64,000 nt of DNA. Source: Malus domestica (lineage: Eukaryota > Streptophyta > Magnoliopsida > Rosales > Rosaceae). Position 1 is the stretch's first letter; each line of letters opens with the position of its first letter. The notes beneath the pieces were generated by a model, which saw only the letters and a list, made by a program, of their open reading frames with translations, searched no databases and was not told the DNA's origin. The position numbers were made by a program, and so were the translations under genes. The stretch lies in contig NC_091674.1 in the NCBI RefSeq assembly GCF_042453785.1, positions 25,771,001 through 25,835,000 on the forward strand, written 5' to 3'. Below are positions 24,353 to 36,934 of the stretch, in pieces.

Positions 24353-25530
24353 TTCCTTATTCAATTGAAATCTGAATTACTTACCATAATATCCAAACGC
24401 TGTATTCCTCGCTGCATCTTCAGCTGGCTTCCATTTTTAAGTCTATAGCTGTGTTGGTTTCTGAAACCAAAGTGAAATCCAAGCAGCAAATATCAAAACC
24501 GTGAGTGCCTTGAGAACAAATAGAAGAGGGGAATTTGCCATGTCAGTTTCCAGAGGCAGCACAAATTTTACTGATTCCACCATTATAAAAAGATTTCTTG
24601 TTTACCCCACCACCTTTTCAACTTAATTCGAAAAGTGATTTTCGCATTACTCTTTTCTCCTCCAACATTCTTCTTAATTATATCAGTTGATTCTTCTCTT
24701 AATTGTTTAATTTAATAGCTAATCATCCCGTTTATGGATGAAATTTATTGATATTTTATCAAATAAATTTAATTTATTTTTAACAGGAGGAGGAGAGTCA
24801 AACTTTGACATGAGAGTAGGATTAAAGTAAAATCTCCATCGATCGAGCTAGAAGCTGTCACTGTGGCTACTTTAATTTGCTCGACATGACTTTATATTTT
24901 AAACCCCCATTATTCTTGGTTCACTTTCATGTACCATCAACTCTAAGTGGTCGTTATCTAATAATTCCTCCACTAACCATATGGTATATAAGTTATTATT
25001 CAAGTTGTATATGATAATAATATCCAAAGCATATCATCCTGCATGTATGTGCTCATGATTAGTGCAGGATTACCAAACAGATAACTAAATGAAAATCGTG
25101 GTGTTTGTCTAAAAGAAAATGACGACGATAGAGCATGACATGCACTATATCTTCAAGATCAAGTCCATAAAAACTTTATATATTTCCAGACGAATATTAA
25201 ACGCATGTATTACATTGATTATAACGAATGTGTCTATCGTTATGCATTTGAATTTGAATTTCACTTTTTAATATTTAAATTTAAAATAAAATATCGCTTG
25301 TGTAAAATAAATAAGGGGTTTTTGAACTTTAATCCTTCAAGAAGATTAAAATTAAAAAAAAACCTGGTGTTAGATTAAATATTGATTTTAGTCCCTAATG
25401 TGATTAATGTGCATTTTATTTAATGTCTCCCATTAAATATTTCAATTTATTAATACACAAATTTTAATTTATTTTTTGACAAAAAAAGAGTTTTTTAATC
25501 TATTAATTTTATTTAACATTCTTCAAATTT
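24353..25530. other. Intergenic, no gene supported
   Basis: AT-rich DNA with no ORF, motif or bounded element that I can support. Confidence 0.45.
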
Positions 25531-25544
25531 GAAAGACTCAATTA

Positions 25545-25790
25545 ATGTACCTAAATGTTAGTACCTAAATATATGCACCGAAATGTATTAATATTAAATT
25601 AATGTACCTAAATGTGTGTACCGAAATGTATGCACCGAAATGTTAGTACCGAAAATGTATTATATTGAATTAATGTACCTAAATATTTGTATCGAAATGT
25701 ATATACCGAAATGTGTGTACCTAAATGTATGCACCGAAATGTATTATAATGAATTTAATATACCTAAATGAGGAAGATAAAGTACATCAA
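25545..25790. repeat. Degenerate tandem array of a 14-16 bp GTACCGAAATGTAT unit
   Basis: At least 14 imperfect units of the form GTACC(T/G)AAATGTNT or GCACCGAAATGTAT follow one another, broken by ATTAAATTAATGTACC spacers that give a higher-order period of about 75-100 bp. Not coding; the flanks are very AT-rich. Confidence 0.8.
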
Positions 25791-26272
25791 AATATATTGT
25801 ATAACAAAAATTAGTTTATTTAAATGTTCACAACAAAATATATTACGATGAATGAAATAAAAATAAAAATTATAATGAAATAAAATTAATACATTAAAAA
25901 TTAGAAAGAAAAAGATAAATAATTAAAAAATCAAAATATAATTAATAAATGAGGCTATTAATGTATCAAGGGACTAAAATTAGATTTTGATCTTACTCAT
26001 GGTTTTAATCAAAAAGTCATCTTTGCCAAGGATTAAAATGAAATTTTCTAAATAAATAAACAAGTTCAAAGGATAGCTACAACTTTCCCTATGTCCTTGG
26101 TGAGGGTTAAGATCGTCCATGGGAAGTGAAAGAGACCTTAATGCACGTCAAAGGAGACCAGAAGGCATGTGAAATTGGACCTCAAGAGTCAAGATATGCC
26201 AAAGTGGACCCTTATATATGTCAGTGACAACATTGATCATTTTAAAACGAATGTCGACACATGTCTAAAATA

Positions 26273-26492
26273 GGATCTGGATTGTCCGCCCTCCTCATCC
26301 TATACTCTTTTCATCTCCTTTTATTTATGTGGTTATAGTTAAACCACGTTAACATTTTATTTTCCAATTGTTTTTTGTCTTATTATTTCTATAAAAAAAT
26401 CAATATAAAATATTGACGTGACTTAACCATAACCACAGAAATATGAGAGAATAGAAAGGGTATGAGATGAGGAGAGTAGACAATCCAGGTCC
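26273..26492. mobile_element. MITE family C, 220 bp, 9-bp TSD
   Basis: Ends are GGATCTGGATTGTC and GACAATCCAGGTCC, and a perfect 9-bp duplication TCTAAAATA lies at 26264-26272 and 26493-26501. The arms pair through a TGGTTATAGTTAA / TTAACCATAACCA segment. A related copy lies at 43565. A Mutator-type mobiliser is inferred from the 9-bp duplication. Confidence 0.88.
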
Positions 26493-26748
26493 TCTAAAAT
26501 AAGACTTGTGTCAACTATCCCATTTTATTTACTATAACTTTAGCACTTATTCGTAGAGCAACTTAAAAAAGTATGAAATTCTTATATTATTATCTCACTT
26601 AAATTGAAGCTAATTAAGCCCAGCCAGAGTAAACATAATCAGGCATGCTACCAAAATTTTCTTCTTCATTTTCAATTGTAGGGTGAGATGAGCAGTTTGG
26701 TGAAGTTTTAAAAGCAGCCGAGCCAGGCCTAGGTACCTGATCTAACTA

Positions 26749-27130
26749 CTTTGGATAAACTGTCGTTTGACCCTTTAAATTATTATATCAGCTGAAATTG
26801 ACCCTTAAACTATTATACCAGTTGAAATTGACCCCTTAAACTCTTTTTTTGGTAAATTAATCCGTGAACTATTTGAAATCAAATAATTAACCCCTCATCG
26901 ACAAATTCGATGAAATTTTATCCATTTGCCATCAAATATGACGAGTTTACCTTCAAGAGTGAATCACGTGCCAGTATTTAACTGCAAAGTATATGAAATT
27001 TTATCGAATCTGACAGTGAGAGATTAATTAGCTAATTTCAAATAGTCCATGGAGTTAATTTACCAGAAAAATAGTTTAGAGTGTCAACGTCAACTAGGGT
27101 GGTAGTTAAGGGAGTCAAACGGCAATTTGC
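26749..27130. mobile_element. Long-TIR element, 382 bp, 8-bp TSD
   Basis: An 8-bp duplication TCTAACTA flanks it (26741-26748, 27131-27138). The arms pair over roughly 100 bases: GTCGTTTGACCCTTTAAAT with its counterpart ending AAGGGAGTCAAACGGCAAT, and GGTAAATTAATCC with GAGTTAATTTACC. The left arm contains a doubled GAAATTGACCCYTTAAACT block. No ORF. An 8-bp duplication suggests a hAT-type non-autonomous element. Confidence 0.8.
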
Positions 27131-28355
27131 TCTAACTATTTTATATTTTCTTGTATCAAAGGATTTATTAACTATTTTATACGTGGTTTAAAGTCGCTTA
27201 ATTCATTTTAGTGAAAACGATATATATATTCTCTTTATTTAAGTAGATGTTATTTGAATGACATTCAGTGATCATAATGCTAATGCGTTCTTTTTAATAG
27301 GAAAACTGACTCATTTAATCGGGTTGCATCTCTCCCAAGACATGTCTAACAATTTTTGGCATATTTAAATCTTTTTTATTGTTTAAGAAACTAACTATTT
27401 AATGTTTGAGCGCTAATATAAATTTTACAGCTAAAATCAAGTAAAAAATATTAATCATGATAGAGAGTTACAACTGTGGCGGTTCATGGCATTTTTAACC
27501 GAGTAATATTTTTTGTAGCACATATAAGGTTGAAGGGGTCTAATATTTTATATAATTCACATTCAATTTTTACACCAGATCTGTTTGTATGCATGCAAAA
27601 GTGCGTGAAAAAACATGTATCCAGACAAAGAGTCGTGAAAACGGAGGCATGTTGAACAATCTGCAACACTTTCCTAACCTCTATGGCACCAGCTTTCTGT
27701 GTTGTTCTAGTAAAGATCAAACTCTGCAAGTACTTTATTTGCTTTGCCTAACTCTATAGGGCTCATCAAATTCAACTCTTTTTTTAAACATGATCCACGC
27801 ACTATACAAAGGGGTGAAAATTTGTGACATAAACACAACACAGATATAAGATCCAACATAATTAACATTGTTCGTTTAAAATTATATTAATAAAAATTCA
27901 ACTTTTCTCAAATTTTTATGATGAATGGTGTGAGTTTTTGTAATATTATATTACTATTTTATATTGTTTTATGTTTGATAAACTTATCATTTTGTGTGCT
28001 GATTAGCCTGTGAGTTAGCACAAACACGACATAACATAAACAAGTCAATTAAAAGAGGAGGCATTGCCACATAGAATGCACCCTGTTCCCTAATCAATAC
28101 CAAAACTTGAATCTATGGAGGAGAAAACCAAACCGAAAAAGTTTGATTTCTTTTGCACCAAAAGGCACCTAAGCAAAAGGGATGGTGCTATATCCTTTGA
28201 CAAAATAGAACGTCCCTTCTGTTCCCTTTTCTTTTGGTGCTTTGATAGCAACGACTCTTTCACTATAAAACTGCCATGTTTCTTTCATCCAATCTTGTTA
28301 TTTTCGCTTCCTATCAATCTCAATATTTTCAATTTTGTGCTCACTGCTTCTGGTC

Positions 28356-29609
28356 ATGTACGCCTCGATGGAAGACGAAGATTTTGTTCCAGTGGAAGCC
28401 AAGGATTTTTACAAGACTTACATTAAAGCAGGCGCGTTGTCACCGGAGATTGTGGTGAATCTGGAGATACAGGAAGAGGATAGCATGAGTACTAGTGTCA
28501 CAGAAAGTACTAGCAAAGATGTAGTCCTCAACGATGTTTATGTTGCAGTTGGCAAAGATGACACAGATGTCCTGAAATGGACGCTTGACAATTCTGCTTC
28601 CCTTGGTAGTACTCGGGTTTTTCTTGTCCACTTCTTCCCTCCGATCAGCCACATCCCTACACCCGGTACACTAGTTAACCTGTTAATGTTTTTCTTGTCC
28701 ATGTCTGCCCATCAGTGTACTGTATTTATGGGATTCTGATCAAACACTTCATGCATTCATCAAATATCTTTTTTGGATTCGGATCAGTGATTAGGGTTTA
28801 GACTTTTTTTTAACATCTGCAATTGTTTTTCCTGATCACCAATCCTAAGCAATGTCTCGTACTTTCCTGTCATAAAATATTGATAGCTGGAAGGTTAACA
28901 ATGAGCCAATTAAACGAAGATCAAGTGCGATTATACGTTAATGAAGAGAGTAACAAGAGGAGTAACCTCTTGCAGAAATACGTGAACTTGTACAATGATG
29001 CTAAGGTGTAGATTTTACTCCTCTACGTTGTTTATGCTGTTTTGGTGGTGATGAAATTTTATGCTTTCAATGTGACTGCAGGTAACGGTGGAGACAATGC
29101 TAATTGAGACCAATTGCACATCAAAACTAATTCTTGATCTTATTCCTGTTCTTAGCATTACTCACCTTGTCATAGGAATAAAAAGGCATTCAAGGTGCGC
29201 AGCAGCATGCGCCAGTTATTTCATTTCCCCGACGAATTTTAGAGATTAAAACTTGAGTACCGCATTTCTCATAAAGATGAGACATGTGGGAATCATGTGT
29301 ATTAGTAGGTGTCACTCATATGAGAGATGCGGTCAACAATGTGTTCAGTAAATATATTACATCCAAAGCGGAGTGAATTAGGCGTTCAATTAATGGGGTT
29401 AAACTCTGTTGTGTTGACAAGCGAGAAAACAATTGTTGTCAGGAGAATTTGTTAAGATCAATGCACCGGACTTTTGTGAGGTTAGCATCGTTCATGAAGG
29501 AAGGAAGGTGGAGGTGAATCAGCAAGTAAATGGTCCAACAACGCCGGAAAATACTCGTCACTTTGAAGAAGCCTTCTTTTTTCATGCTTTCCAGCCAAGT
29601 ACAACTTAG
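28356..29609 (+). pseudogene. Universal-stress-domain gene fragment (U-box/kinase protein type)
   Basis: Four exon-like blocks encode only the N-terminal USP domain of the plant USP / U-box kinase proteins: 28356-28665 (DVYVAVGKDDTDVLKWTLDN, VFLVHFFPP), 28887-29005 (SQLNEDQVRLYVNEE, LLQKYVNLYNDAKV), 29082-29194 (VTVETMLIE, ILDLIPVLSITHLVIGIKR) and about 29436-29609 (GEFVKINAPDFCEVSIVHEG, then a stop). The first three join with consistent phases and GT-AG borders. The third-to-fourth junction has no acceptor that keeps the frame, and about seven residues normally seen there are missing. The coiled-coil, kinase and U-box regions of the full family are absent downstream. I read this as a truncated relic; a short expressed USP protein stopping after exon 3 cannot be excluded. 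Confidence 0.7.
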
Positions 29610-29869
29610 AAATGAATCTCTTTCTCTCACTCCTCTATATATATAGACGCTATATATTGCCATCACGTTTTGCAGTACTAGTCGTCTATACGGTTCAGAT
29701 GAAATCTGAGTTGAGAAGAAGAAGCAGAGGACCGGTTGAGCTAAAAAAACTGCTAAAACTCACCCATAAAAATCTCTTTCTTGAACTAGTAGGTAGGGGT
29801 CATTCGGTTACTAGTGTCATGTGCATAACACCCAATTTGTTTATTTGGCACCATTTAATATAGGGTTGG

Positions 29870-30780
29870 GGGAGAAAAAGATTTTGAGATGCTAAAATTT
29901 CGTTGTAGTGTGTCAAAGTTTAGCATTAGCAACTCTCCATTGAAGATGGTGTAACTTATTCAAATTTGCAAGTCTAACATTCATTTAAACCTCCTCGCAT
30001 GGTAAGGATGTTTTAAACATTAGAGCTAGAAGATTTTATTTCCTAATGTTTATACTTATAATAAAGGTTGAACAAATATTTTTTAACCTTGCTGACCTAA
30101 CACCCAGATACAGAAAAAAATACACCTTATTCTTGGTTTATTTTTTCTCCAACCTAAGGATGTCATAGTGTCTTTCTCCAGAGCACCACTCTAACCAGGC
30201 TTATGTGACTTATCTTTTCAGTTTGCTTGCCAATTTGGGCAACCCATTAGAGATGATTTTTTAAGGCTTAATTTAAGCCTTATGCCAATTATTGGAGATC
30301 AACTTAGAATTTGAAATTAACGCAAATAAGTGATGGACGAACTTAATCCTATAGTTTTTAGTTGCCTCCAATATTTTATTTACAAACTAAAAATAAAGTA
30401 AAACCTCGAGTCCTCGTTACAATATTTCTGAGCATTGAATCAAATAACGTCATCTCTGTCATCAAACACCCAATATTCTACGAGAAGAAAGGATGGGGTT
30501 TAATCTAAACTTGGTATTTAGATTATAAAGGAATTCCATATTATGTAATATGTATAAAGAGTAATCATGACATATATGATTGGGTAGGAAGTGAACTCAT
30601 ACGAAATACTATCTACCTACCAATTCAAAACAAATATTTTATGACTCGTTACAACTTATTCTCATGAAATAAAATGCATTATTTGTCCATTGTTCAAAAG
30701 GGAAAAATCATAATCCTTACCTGAGTTCAAATTTAGACTAATCTCTTGTGTAAGATTAAAAATAAATTCTACTATTTGAC
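29870..30780. other. Intergenic, no gene supported
   Basis: AT-rich sequence without ORFs. A weak inverted pair (AGGGTTGGGGGAGAAAAAG near 29866, and TTTTTTCTCCAACCT near 30160) might mark an old MITE, but no duplication supports it. Confidence 0.35.
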
Positions 30781-30790
30781 CTTAAGTCAA

Positions 30791-30911
30791 GGAAATTGTT
30801 ACTGGCATTTCAAAAATCTTATTTTACACTCTAAACTTTTTATGATTAGAATGAAAAATACACTTGTGAGAATGGTAGATTGAGATTTTTGGAGTGTTAA
30901 TAACAGTTTCC
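30791..30911. mobile_element. hAT-like MITE, 121 bp, perfect 8-bp TSD
   Basis: Ends are GGAAATTGTTA and TAACAGTTTCC, with TAAGTCAA duplicated exactly at 30783-30790 and 30912-30919. The arms pair further through TTTCAAAAATCT / AGATTTTTGG. Short and non-coding. Confidence 0.85.
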
Positions 30912-31222
30912 TAAGTCAATGAACTAATTTTCTTGTTAGTACAATACTCTTGTCATTATTGCTAGTGCTTAGGAAATGTCATTTCATTTGTAGCTTAATT
31001 TTTTGAGTGCATTTTTGCTCTTTACCCTATTATGTACCATCTGATTAGTTTATATTTTGAAATTTGTGCAGTAAATAGATTCAAAACTCATCTAATGGTG
31101 AACATCATCATCATTAAAGGTGATGGGTAAAAAAATTTCTTAATTTCTGACTTTTTTGATCGTTTGAAATTGAAAATGAATAATCTATATAGTGATAAAG
31201 GTGATTGCCATACATCATTTAA

Positions 31223-31225
<3 letters not shown>

Positions 31226-31259
<34 letters not shown>
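31226..31259. repeat. (TA)n microsatellite
   Basis: An uninterrupted TA run of about 34 bases. Similar tracts occur near 37431-37450, 45338-45360 and 57147-57174. Confidence 0.9.
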
Positions 31260-31263
<4 letters not shown>

Positions 31264-32012
31264 CTAGAAAAAATTGTAGTGATCAATACATTCATGTGGA
31301 GATACCCTGACCAGCTGTTGACTAATCTCATCGCTAATAGGATACCCTAACCAAGACCACCGACGACCATACCATTTATAGTGAGATCTACAGCTACCAT
31401 GAGCCAAGCAAGGTAGAGCTGCCATATATTGGGCTAGTTAAGTCGGCACTGCCATAAATTTGGTTGAGAAGAGCAATTCGTTTATGGAAACAAAAGCCAT
31501 AGAGCGTAGAGGTGGATTCAAGTAAATGACCTACCAACAAATACAATTCCAAACCAAAACCATGATCAAGTCACAAATCAAGTTTCACCTTGCAAGGAGG
31601 TTAAGACCCGAGTTTGACGAACCCAACACCGATTGAACCTTATTTGCACTGCAGATCCGAGATCCTTGTCTGAACCCCAACCTGCCACCATCCCTCATCA
31701 AACCCTTATGTATCATCGACAACAATAAGGCGTAGGGTGGAGGAGAGGAAAGGGTGCGGTGGTTGTGATAAAAGTAACGGTAAAAGAAGTAGGTGAGCAG
31801 GGAAGAGAGGATGACTAGTGAGAATGAAGAAATCAGGAAAGAAGATGCTGAAAGCTAAGAAGAAGGAGGCGGAGGCAGAGGTGAAGGCATGGGTAGGAGG
31901 GAAAGTTGGGGTGTGGTACAAGTGTGGTGGGAGGGAAATGGGATGAATGGAAGAACGATTTTAGAAGGGAGAGAGTGGTTGCCACCGGCACCAAGCTGAA
32001 GAACGGACCGAC

Positions 32013-32287
32013 TGTTTAGGATATTGAAGGACCATCTACTAACCATGAGCACAATGCATCAGAATAATACCTAGATACTTAGCTTAATTGTTAAGTTTTG
32101 GTTTGTTAAGAGTTATGTAAGAATGATTAGTCAACATTATTGAGTATTTATGTATACATACACTATGTACTTGGTAAATCAGTTAATGAGAATCATTCCT
32201 CAACAAACACAATCTCTCTCTAGATTCTTTCTCTCTCTAAATTCTCTCTAAATTCTTGATTTCTTTACAAATTTTTAATCTTCAACA
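32013..32287 (+). repeat. 5' LTR of the old Copia element
   Basis: 275 bp, TGTTTAGG...CTTCAACA. It contains pyrimidine-rich TCTCTCTC runs near its end. Confidence 0.9.
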
Positions 32288-32412
32288 TGGTATCCTTCGT
32301 CGTCATCTAATGACTTCAATCATTTGCTTCTGTTTATGTGCATTTTCTTGCTCTTTCCTACTTCCCAAACAGGTCTTACCTATTTCTTCTTTGCAAATTG
32401 TTTGCTGCTTCA

Positions 32413-35400
32413 ATGACGACTTCCTCTGATTCTCCTTCTCCTACAACTTCTTCTAGCCCTAATTCTTATGGCGAGGTGTCTTATCCTCTAAACACTTCGA
32501 TTGCATCAATTACGGTTCAGAATGTTGTTGGAATGGTTCCTACTAAACTCAATCGTCAGAATTACATTACCTGGCATAGTCTGTTCATTCCTGTTCTAAA
32601 ACAATTCAAGCTTTTAGGGCGGCTTATCAATGATGAATATCTTTGTCCACCAGAATTTGTTCCTGATTCTTTTGGTTCTCGAATTCTCAACCCAACTTAT
32701 GAAATTTAGTGTGAACGCTATCAAATTCTGACAATTTGGATCAATTCTACACTTGCTAAAGATCTTCTTCCATTGACGATTAAGATGGATGATTCGTGAT
32801 TTCTTTGGCAATCACTTGAGCATCGTTTTGCTGTTGCTTCGTGTACCCATGTCCACAATCTTCGATCCAAGATCCAGACTATCTAGAAAGGTGACTCTTC
32901 GTTGACCGACTATCTCAATTCCATAAAAGAAATCTCCGATAAACAGGCCGTTGCTGGTGAGCTGATTTCTGAGTATGATCTTGTTGCTTATATTCTGTCT
33001 GGTCTGCCTTATGAGTATGAATCATTTGTTGATTTAATTAAGACGCGATCTGCTAATGTGAATGCTGATGAACTTCACAATCTTCTCCTCAGTAAAGAAA
33101 TTTCTCTCCAGAAACGTAAGACTCGATCCTTTTCCTCATTCACATCTACACATTTTCATGCTTATATAACATAACAAAATCCTTTTGGTTCCAATTATTT
33201 TCGAGGAAATTTTATAAGACAGTTTCAAAATCGTAATTTTGGTGCCAACGCAATTTTGGTGGTGTTCTTGGATCTGCTCCAAATCAGAATCGATCATCAT
33301 CCTTTGGTTATACTCCTAACAACTATCAAGCAGGACCATCATCATTTTTCTCTAGACGTCATTTTCCTTGTCAACTGTGTAACTAGCATGGTTATGTTGC
33401 CCTATCTTGTGGTTATCTTTCCTAGTTTACATCTCAGCAATCTTAAGGATTCAATAACACTCATGTAGGCATGTATGACATGACTAGTTCATTTTCTCCA
33501 AGCTACTGGCTCACTGATAGTGGTGCTTCACATCATGTGACTCCTGATCTTGCATATCTTAACTCAGCAATTTTATACACTGGTAATGAACAACTATTCA
33601 TCGGTGATGGTAAAGGTCTTTGTATTTTTCACACTCGATGTGCCCTTATTCGAACTGCTAATGCTGTGTTTAAAATAAATGATGTTCTTTTAGTTCTTAA
33701 AGCATCTCATAACTTGATATCCGTATATCGATTTGTTCATGACAATTGGTGTTCTCTGACATTTGATCTTTTTGGATTCTATGTCAAGGACCTAAGAACT
33801 AGGAGGATGCTTTTCCAGGGCCCTAGTGAAGGAGGTCTATATCCTTTCTATTGGAATGCATCTAATGACGTATCTGGTATTGCCATTTCCCCTCATGCAC
33901 TCATGATAGCTAAAGCAGACATCCATATATGGCACAAAAGGCTTGGACATTCTTCAAGTGTAGTTTTAAATAAGGTTGTCAATAAAAGTAAACTACTTGT
34001 TGTTGGTTCAGTACTTAAACAATCATTTTGTTCTGATTGTCAATTGGGGAAGGCCTTTAGACTTCTATTTTCTACTTTGTCTTGTACCTCCACTAGGCCA
34101 TTTCATATCATTTATGTTGATGTATGGGGTCTTTCCTCCACTCCTTCTTGTACTTGATATAAATACTATCTCATCCTCGTCGATGATTTCACCAAATATA
34201 GTTGGTTATATCATTTGCATTTCAAGTCTGATGTTTGTTCTGTTCTTAAAATTTTTGTTTTGAAGGTTTAGAATTGGTTTGATAGTAAGATTCAGTGCCT
34301 GAGATTTGATTCAGGGGGTGAGTTTCTCAGTTTTGTTTTCCAAGATTTTCTTAATGCTCAAGGTATAATACATCAATTGAGTTGTCCTCACACTCTAGAG
34401 CAGAATGAGTGTGCAGAAGGAAAACACATGCATGTTGTTGAAATGGGTAAGACTCTGTTATCTCACAGTGGTTTGCCTTCCAAGTTTTGGGTAAATATCT
34501 CATTAATAGGCTGCCATCTCAGTCTTCCTCTTATCCCTGAGAGTTATTGTTCAACGCTGCACCTAAGTATCACACTTTGAAGACCTTTGGTTGTGCTTGT
34601 TATCCTTGGTTGCAACCCTATAATTCTAACAAACTGGACACCAAGAGTAAGCTCTGTGTATTTTTGGGGTATAGCTTGAATCACAGTGGGTATAGATGCC
34701 TAGATCCAGTTACCAACAAGTTGTATATTTCAAGACATGTTGTATTTGATGAAGCTTATTTCCCTTTCAAGCAACTCAATTTTTCCTCTACCACTTCCCC
34801 AATATCACTACTACACCTTCAACTTCTCCTCTTTCATTCACCATACCATTTCCTTCTACGTCTAATTTCCTTAATGTCTTAGACTTATCTATTGCATCAG
34901 ATTTACCAACTGCATCTCTTACTACAGTCTCTTCTACTACTGCTCCTTATCCTCATCTAGCATCCATTCCTCAGCCTATAAAAAATGTTACTTCAGTTTC
35001 TATTCTAGTTAATAATCATCCCATGGTTACAAGGGTTAAGACTAGTATACACAAGCCTAAAATGTTCACTGCAACTAAACATCATTTCTCTTCCATTGTT
35101 GATTCTCTCACTGTTATTCCTCCTACCCTAACCACTTATTTGCAAGCATCTAAAAACTCAAACTGGTTGGCAGCAATGAAAGATGAGTATCAAGCTCTGT
35201 AGTCCACAGGTACTTGGGATCTAGTATTGCCCAATCCTCATTATAATTTGGTAGGCTGCAAATGGGTGTTCAAACTCAAACACAAAGTTGACGGTTCTAT
35301 AGAGAGCTACAAAGTTAGGCTTGTAGCCAAGGGTTTTCACCAACAAGAAGGTCTTGATTTCAGTGAGACTTTTAGCTCAGTAGCTAAACCTACCACAATT

Positions 35401-36710
35401 CGGATTCTTCTCTCTATTACAGTTACATATAATTGGTTTGTTCATCAGTTGGATGTAAGCAATGTCTTTCTTCATGGCTATCTCAAAGAGGATGTATACA
35501 TGGTGTAACCTCCTAGGTTTATTGATCAAACTAAACCTCGTCATGTTTGTAAACTGAAACGATCACTCTATGGTCTAAAACATGCACCCAGGGCCTGGTA
35601 TGAATCATTTTATAATGCTATTCTCTCATTAGGATTCACCTATTCCTCCTCTGATACTAGTCTCTTCATCAAGAGAAATTATATTATTACATTTATCCTA
35701 GTTTATGTGGATGATATCATCATAACTGGGAGCTCTATTATTGTTTGTCAGTCCATAATTTCCAAGTTGAAATTTTGTTTCATGTCCAAGATTTGGGAGA
35801 TATTCATTATTTTCTAGGCATTGAAGTTCACAAATCTTCTACAGGTCTCTTTCTAAACCAATCTAAATATGTCTTGGATTTGCTTAAGAAAACAGACATG
35901 CTTGGTGTCAAACCCTATTATACTCTAGTGGGTTCAACCAAGTTGGATCATTCTGGCTCTATTCTTTCAGATCCTATATCTTATAGGTCAACTGTTGGTG
36001 CACTTCAATACTTAACCTGGACAAGGGCTGATCTGGCTTTTGCAGTGAATCAGGTTTGCCAGCACATGCATGCTCCTATAACTATACATCTACATGTTGT
36101 CAAGAGGATCTTAAGATATCTAAAGGGTACTATTGACTCAGGTTTATGGTTCAAACCAGGAAAATAGTTTCTCACAGCTTGGTCTGATGCTGATTGGTCA
36201 GGTTGTCCAGTAGACAGAAGATCTACTAGTGGCTATTGTATTTTCATAGGTCCTAATTAGATTTCTTGGAGTGCCAAGAAACAAACCACTGTGGCAAGGT
36301 CCTCTACTGAAACAGAGTATCGGTATTTAGCCAATACTGTTGTAGAACTCACTTGGGTGTGCAAAATATTGCAGGATATTTCTTTTCCTCTTCTTCAAAC
36401 TCCTGTGATTTGTTATGATAATCAAAGTGCTATTGCATTAGCTAAGAACCCAGTTTTTCATGCTCGCACAAAGCATGTCGAGATTGATTATCATTACATC
36501 CAAGAGATGGTTCTTCAAGGTCATATCAATATTCATCATGTTGCTACTCTATTACAGATTGTTGATATTTTTACTAAATCCTTACTTGCAGACATATTTG
36601 CTACTCTTAGTCACAAGCTTTCAGTTTACTCTCCTCCCTTCAGCTTGAGGGGGTGTGTTAAGGATATTGAAGAACCACTTACTAACCATGAGCACTATGC
36701 ATCAGAATAA
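32413..36710 (+). pseudogene. Copia gag-pol relic
   Basis: Recognisable in order: gag from ATG 32413 (LNRQNYITWHSLFIPVLKQF; in-frame stops at about 32707, 32797 and 32884); protease YWLTDSGASHHVT (about 33500); GAG-pre-integrase IWHKRLGHSSS (about 33927); broken integrase (about 34070-34570); reverse transcriptase (VGCKWVFKLK near 35250, YVDDIIITGS near 35703); and RNase H (STETEYRYLANTVVELTW near 36303). Stops and frameshifts occur in every domain, so no protein can be made. The final frame runs 55 bases into the 3' LTR, as is usual in this group. Confidence 0.92.
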
Positions 36711-36934
36711 TACCTAGATACGTAGCTTAATTGTTAAGTTTTGGTTTGTTAAGAGTTAGTTGTGTAAAAATGCTTAGTCAGTATTATTGAGTATTTATGT
36801 ATATATACACTTTGTACTTGGTATATCAATTAATGAGAATCATTCCTCAACAAACACAATCTCTCTGTAGATTCTTTCTCTCTCTAAATTCTCTCTAGAG
36901 TCTTGATTTCTTTACAGATCTTTAATCTTCAACA
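36656..36934 (+). repeat. 3' LTR of the old Copia element
   Basis: 279 bp, TGTTAAGG...CTTCAACA, preceded by the purine-rich AGCTTGAGGGGGTG at about 36642-36655. Confidence 0.9.

Larger units (their letters stand above)
32013..36934 (+). mobile_element. Old decayed Copia LTR retrotransposon
   Basis: 4.9 kb, forward orientation. LTRs at 32013-32287 and 36656-36934 differ at about 19 of 275 aligned positions plus a 4-base indel (about 7 percent), so insertion was far earlier than that of the 12437 element. Flanking CCGAC (32008-32012) and CGGAC (36935-36939) form a 5-bp duplication with one mismatch. The primer-site position right after the left LTR reads TGGTATCC, a decayed tRNA-iMet match. 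The coding region is full of stops. Confidence 0.92.

Noticed and set aside
25545..25790. CRISPR-like array
   Set aside because: Plant nuclear DNA; units are imperfect, have no unique spacers, and no cas genes are present.
29863..30168. Possible MITE with AGGGTTGG ends
   Set aside because: The ends pair weakly and no target duplication was found.
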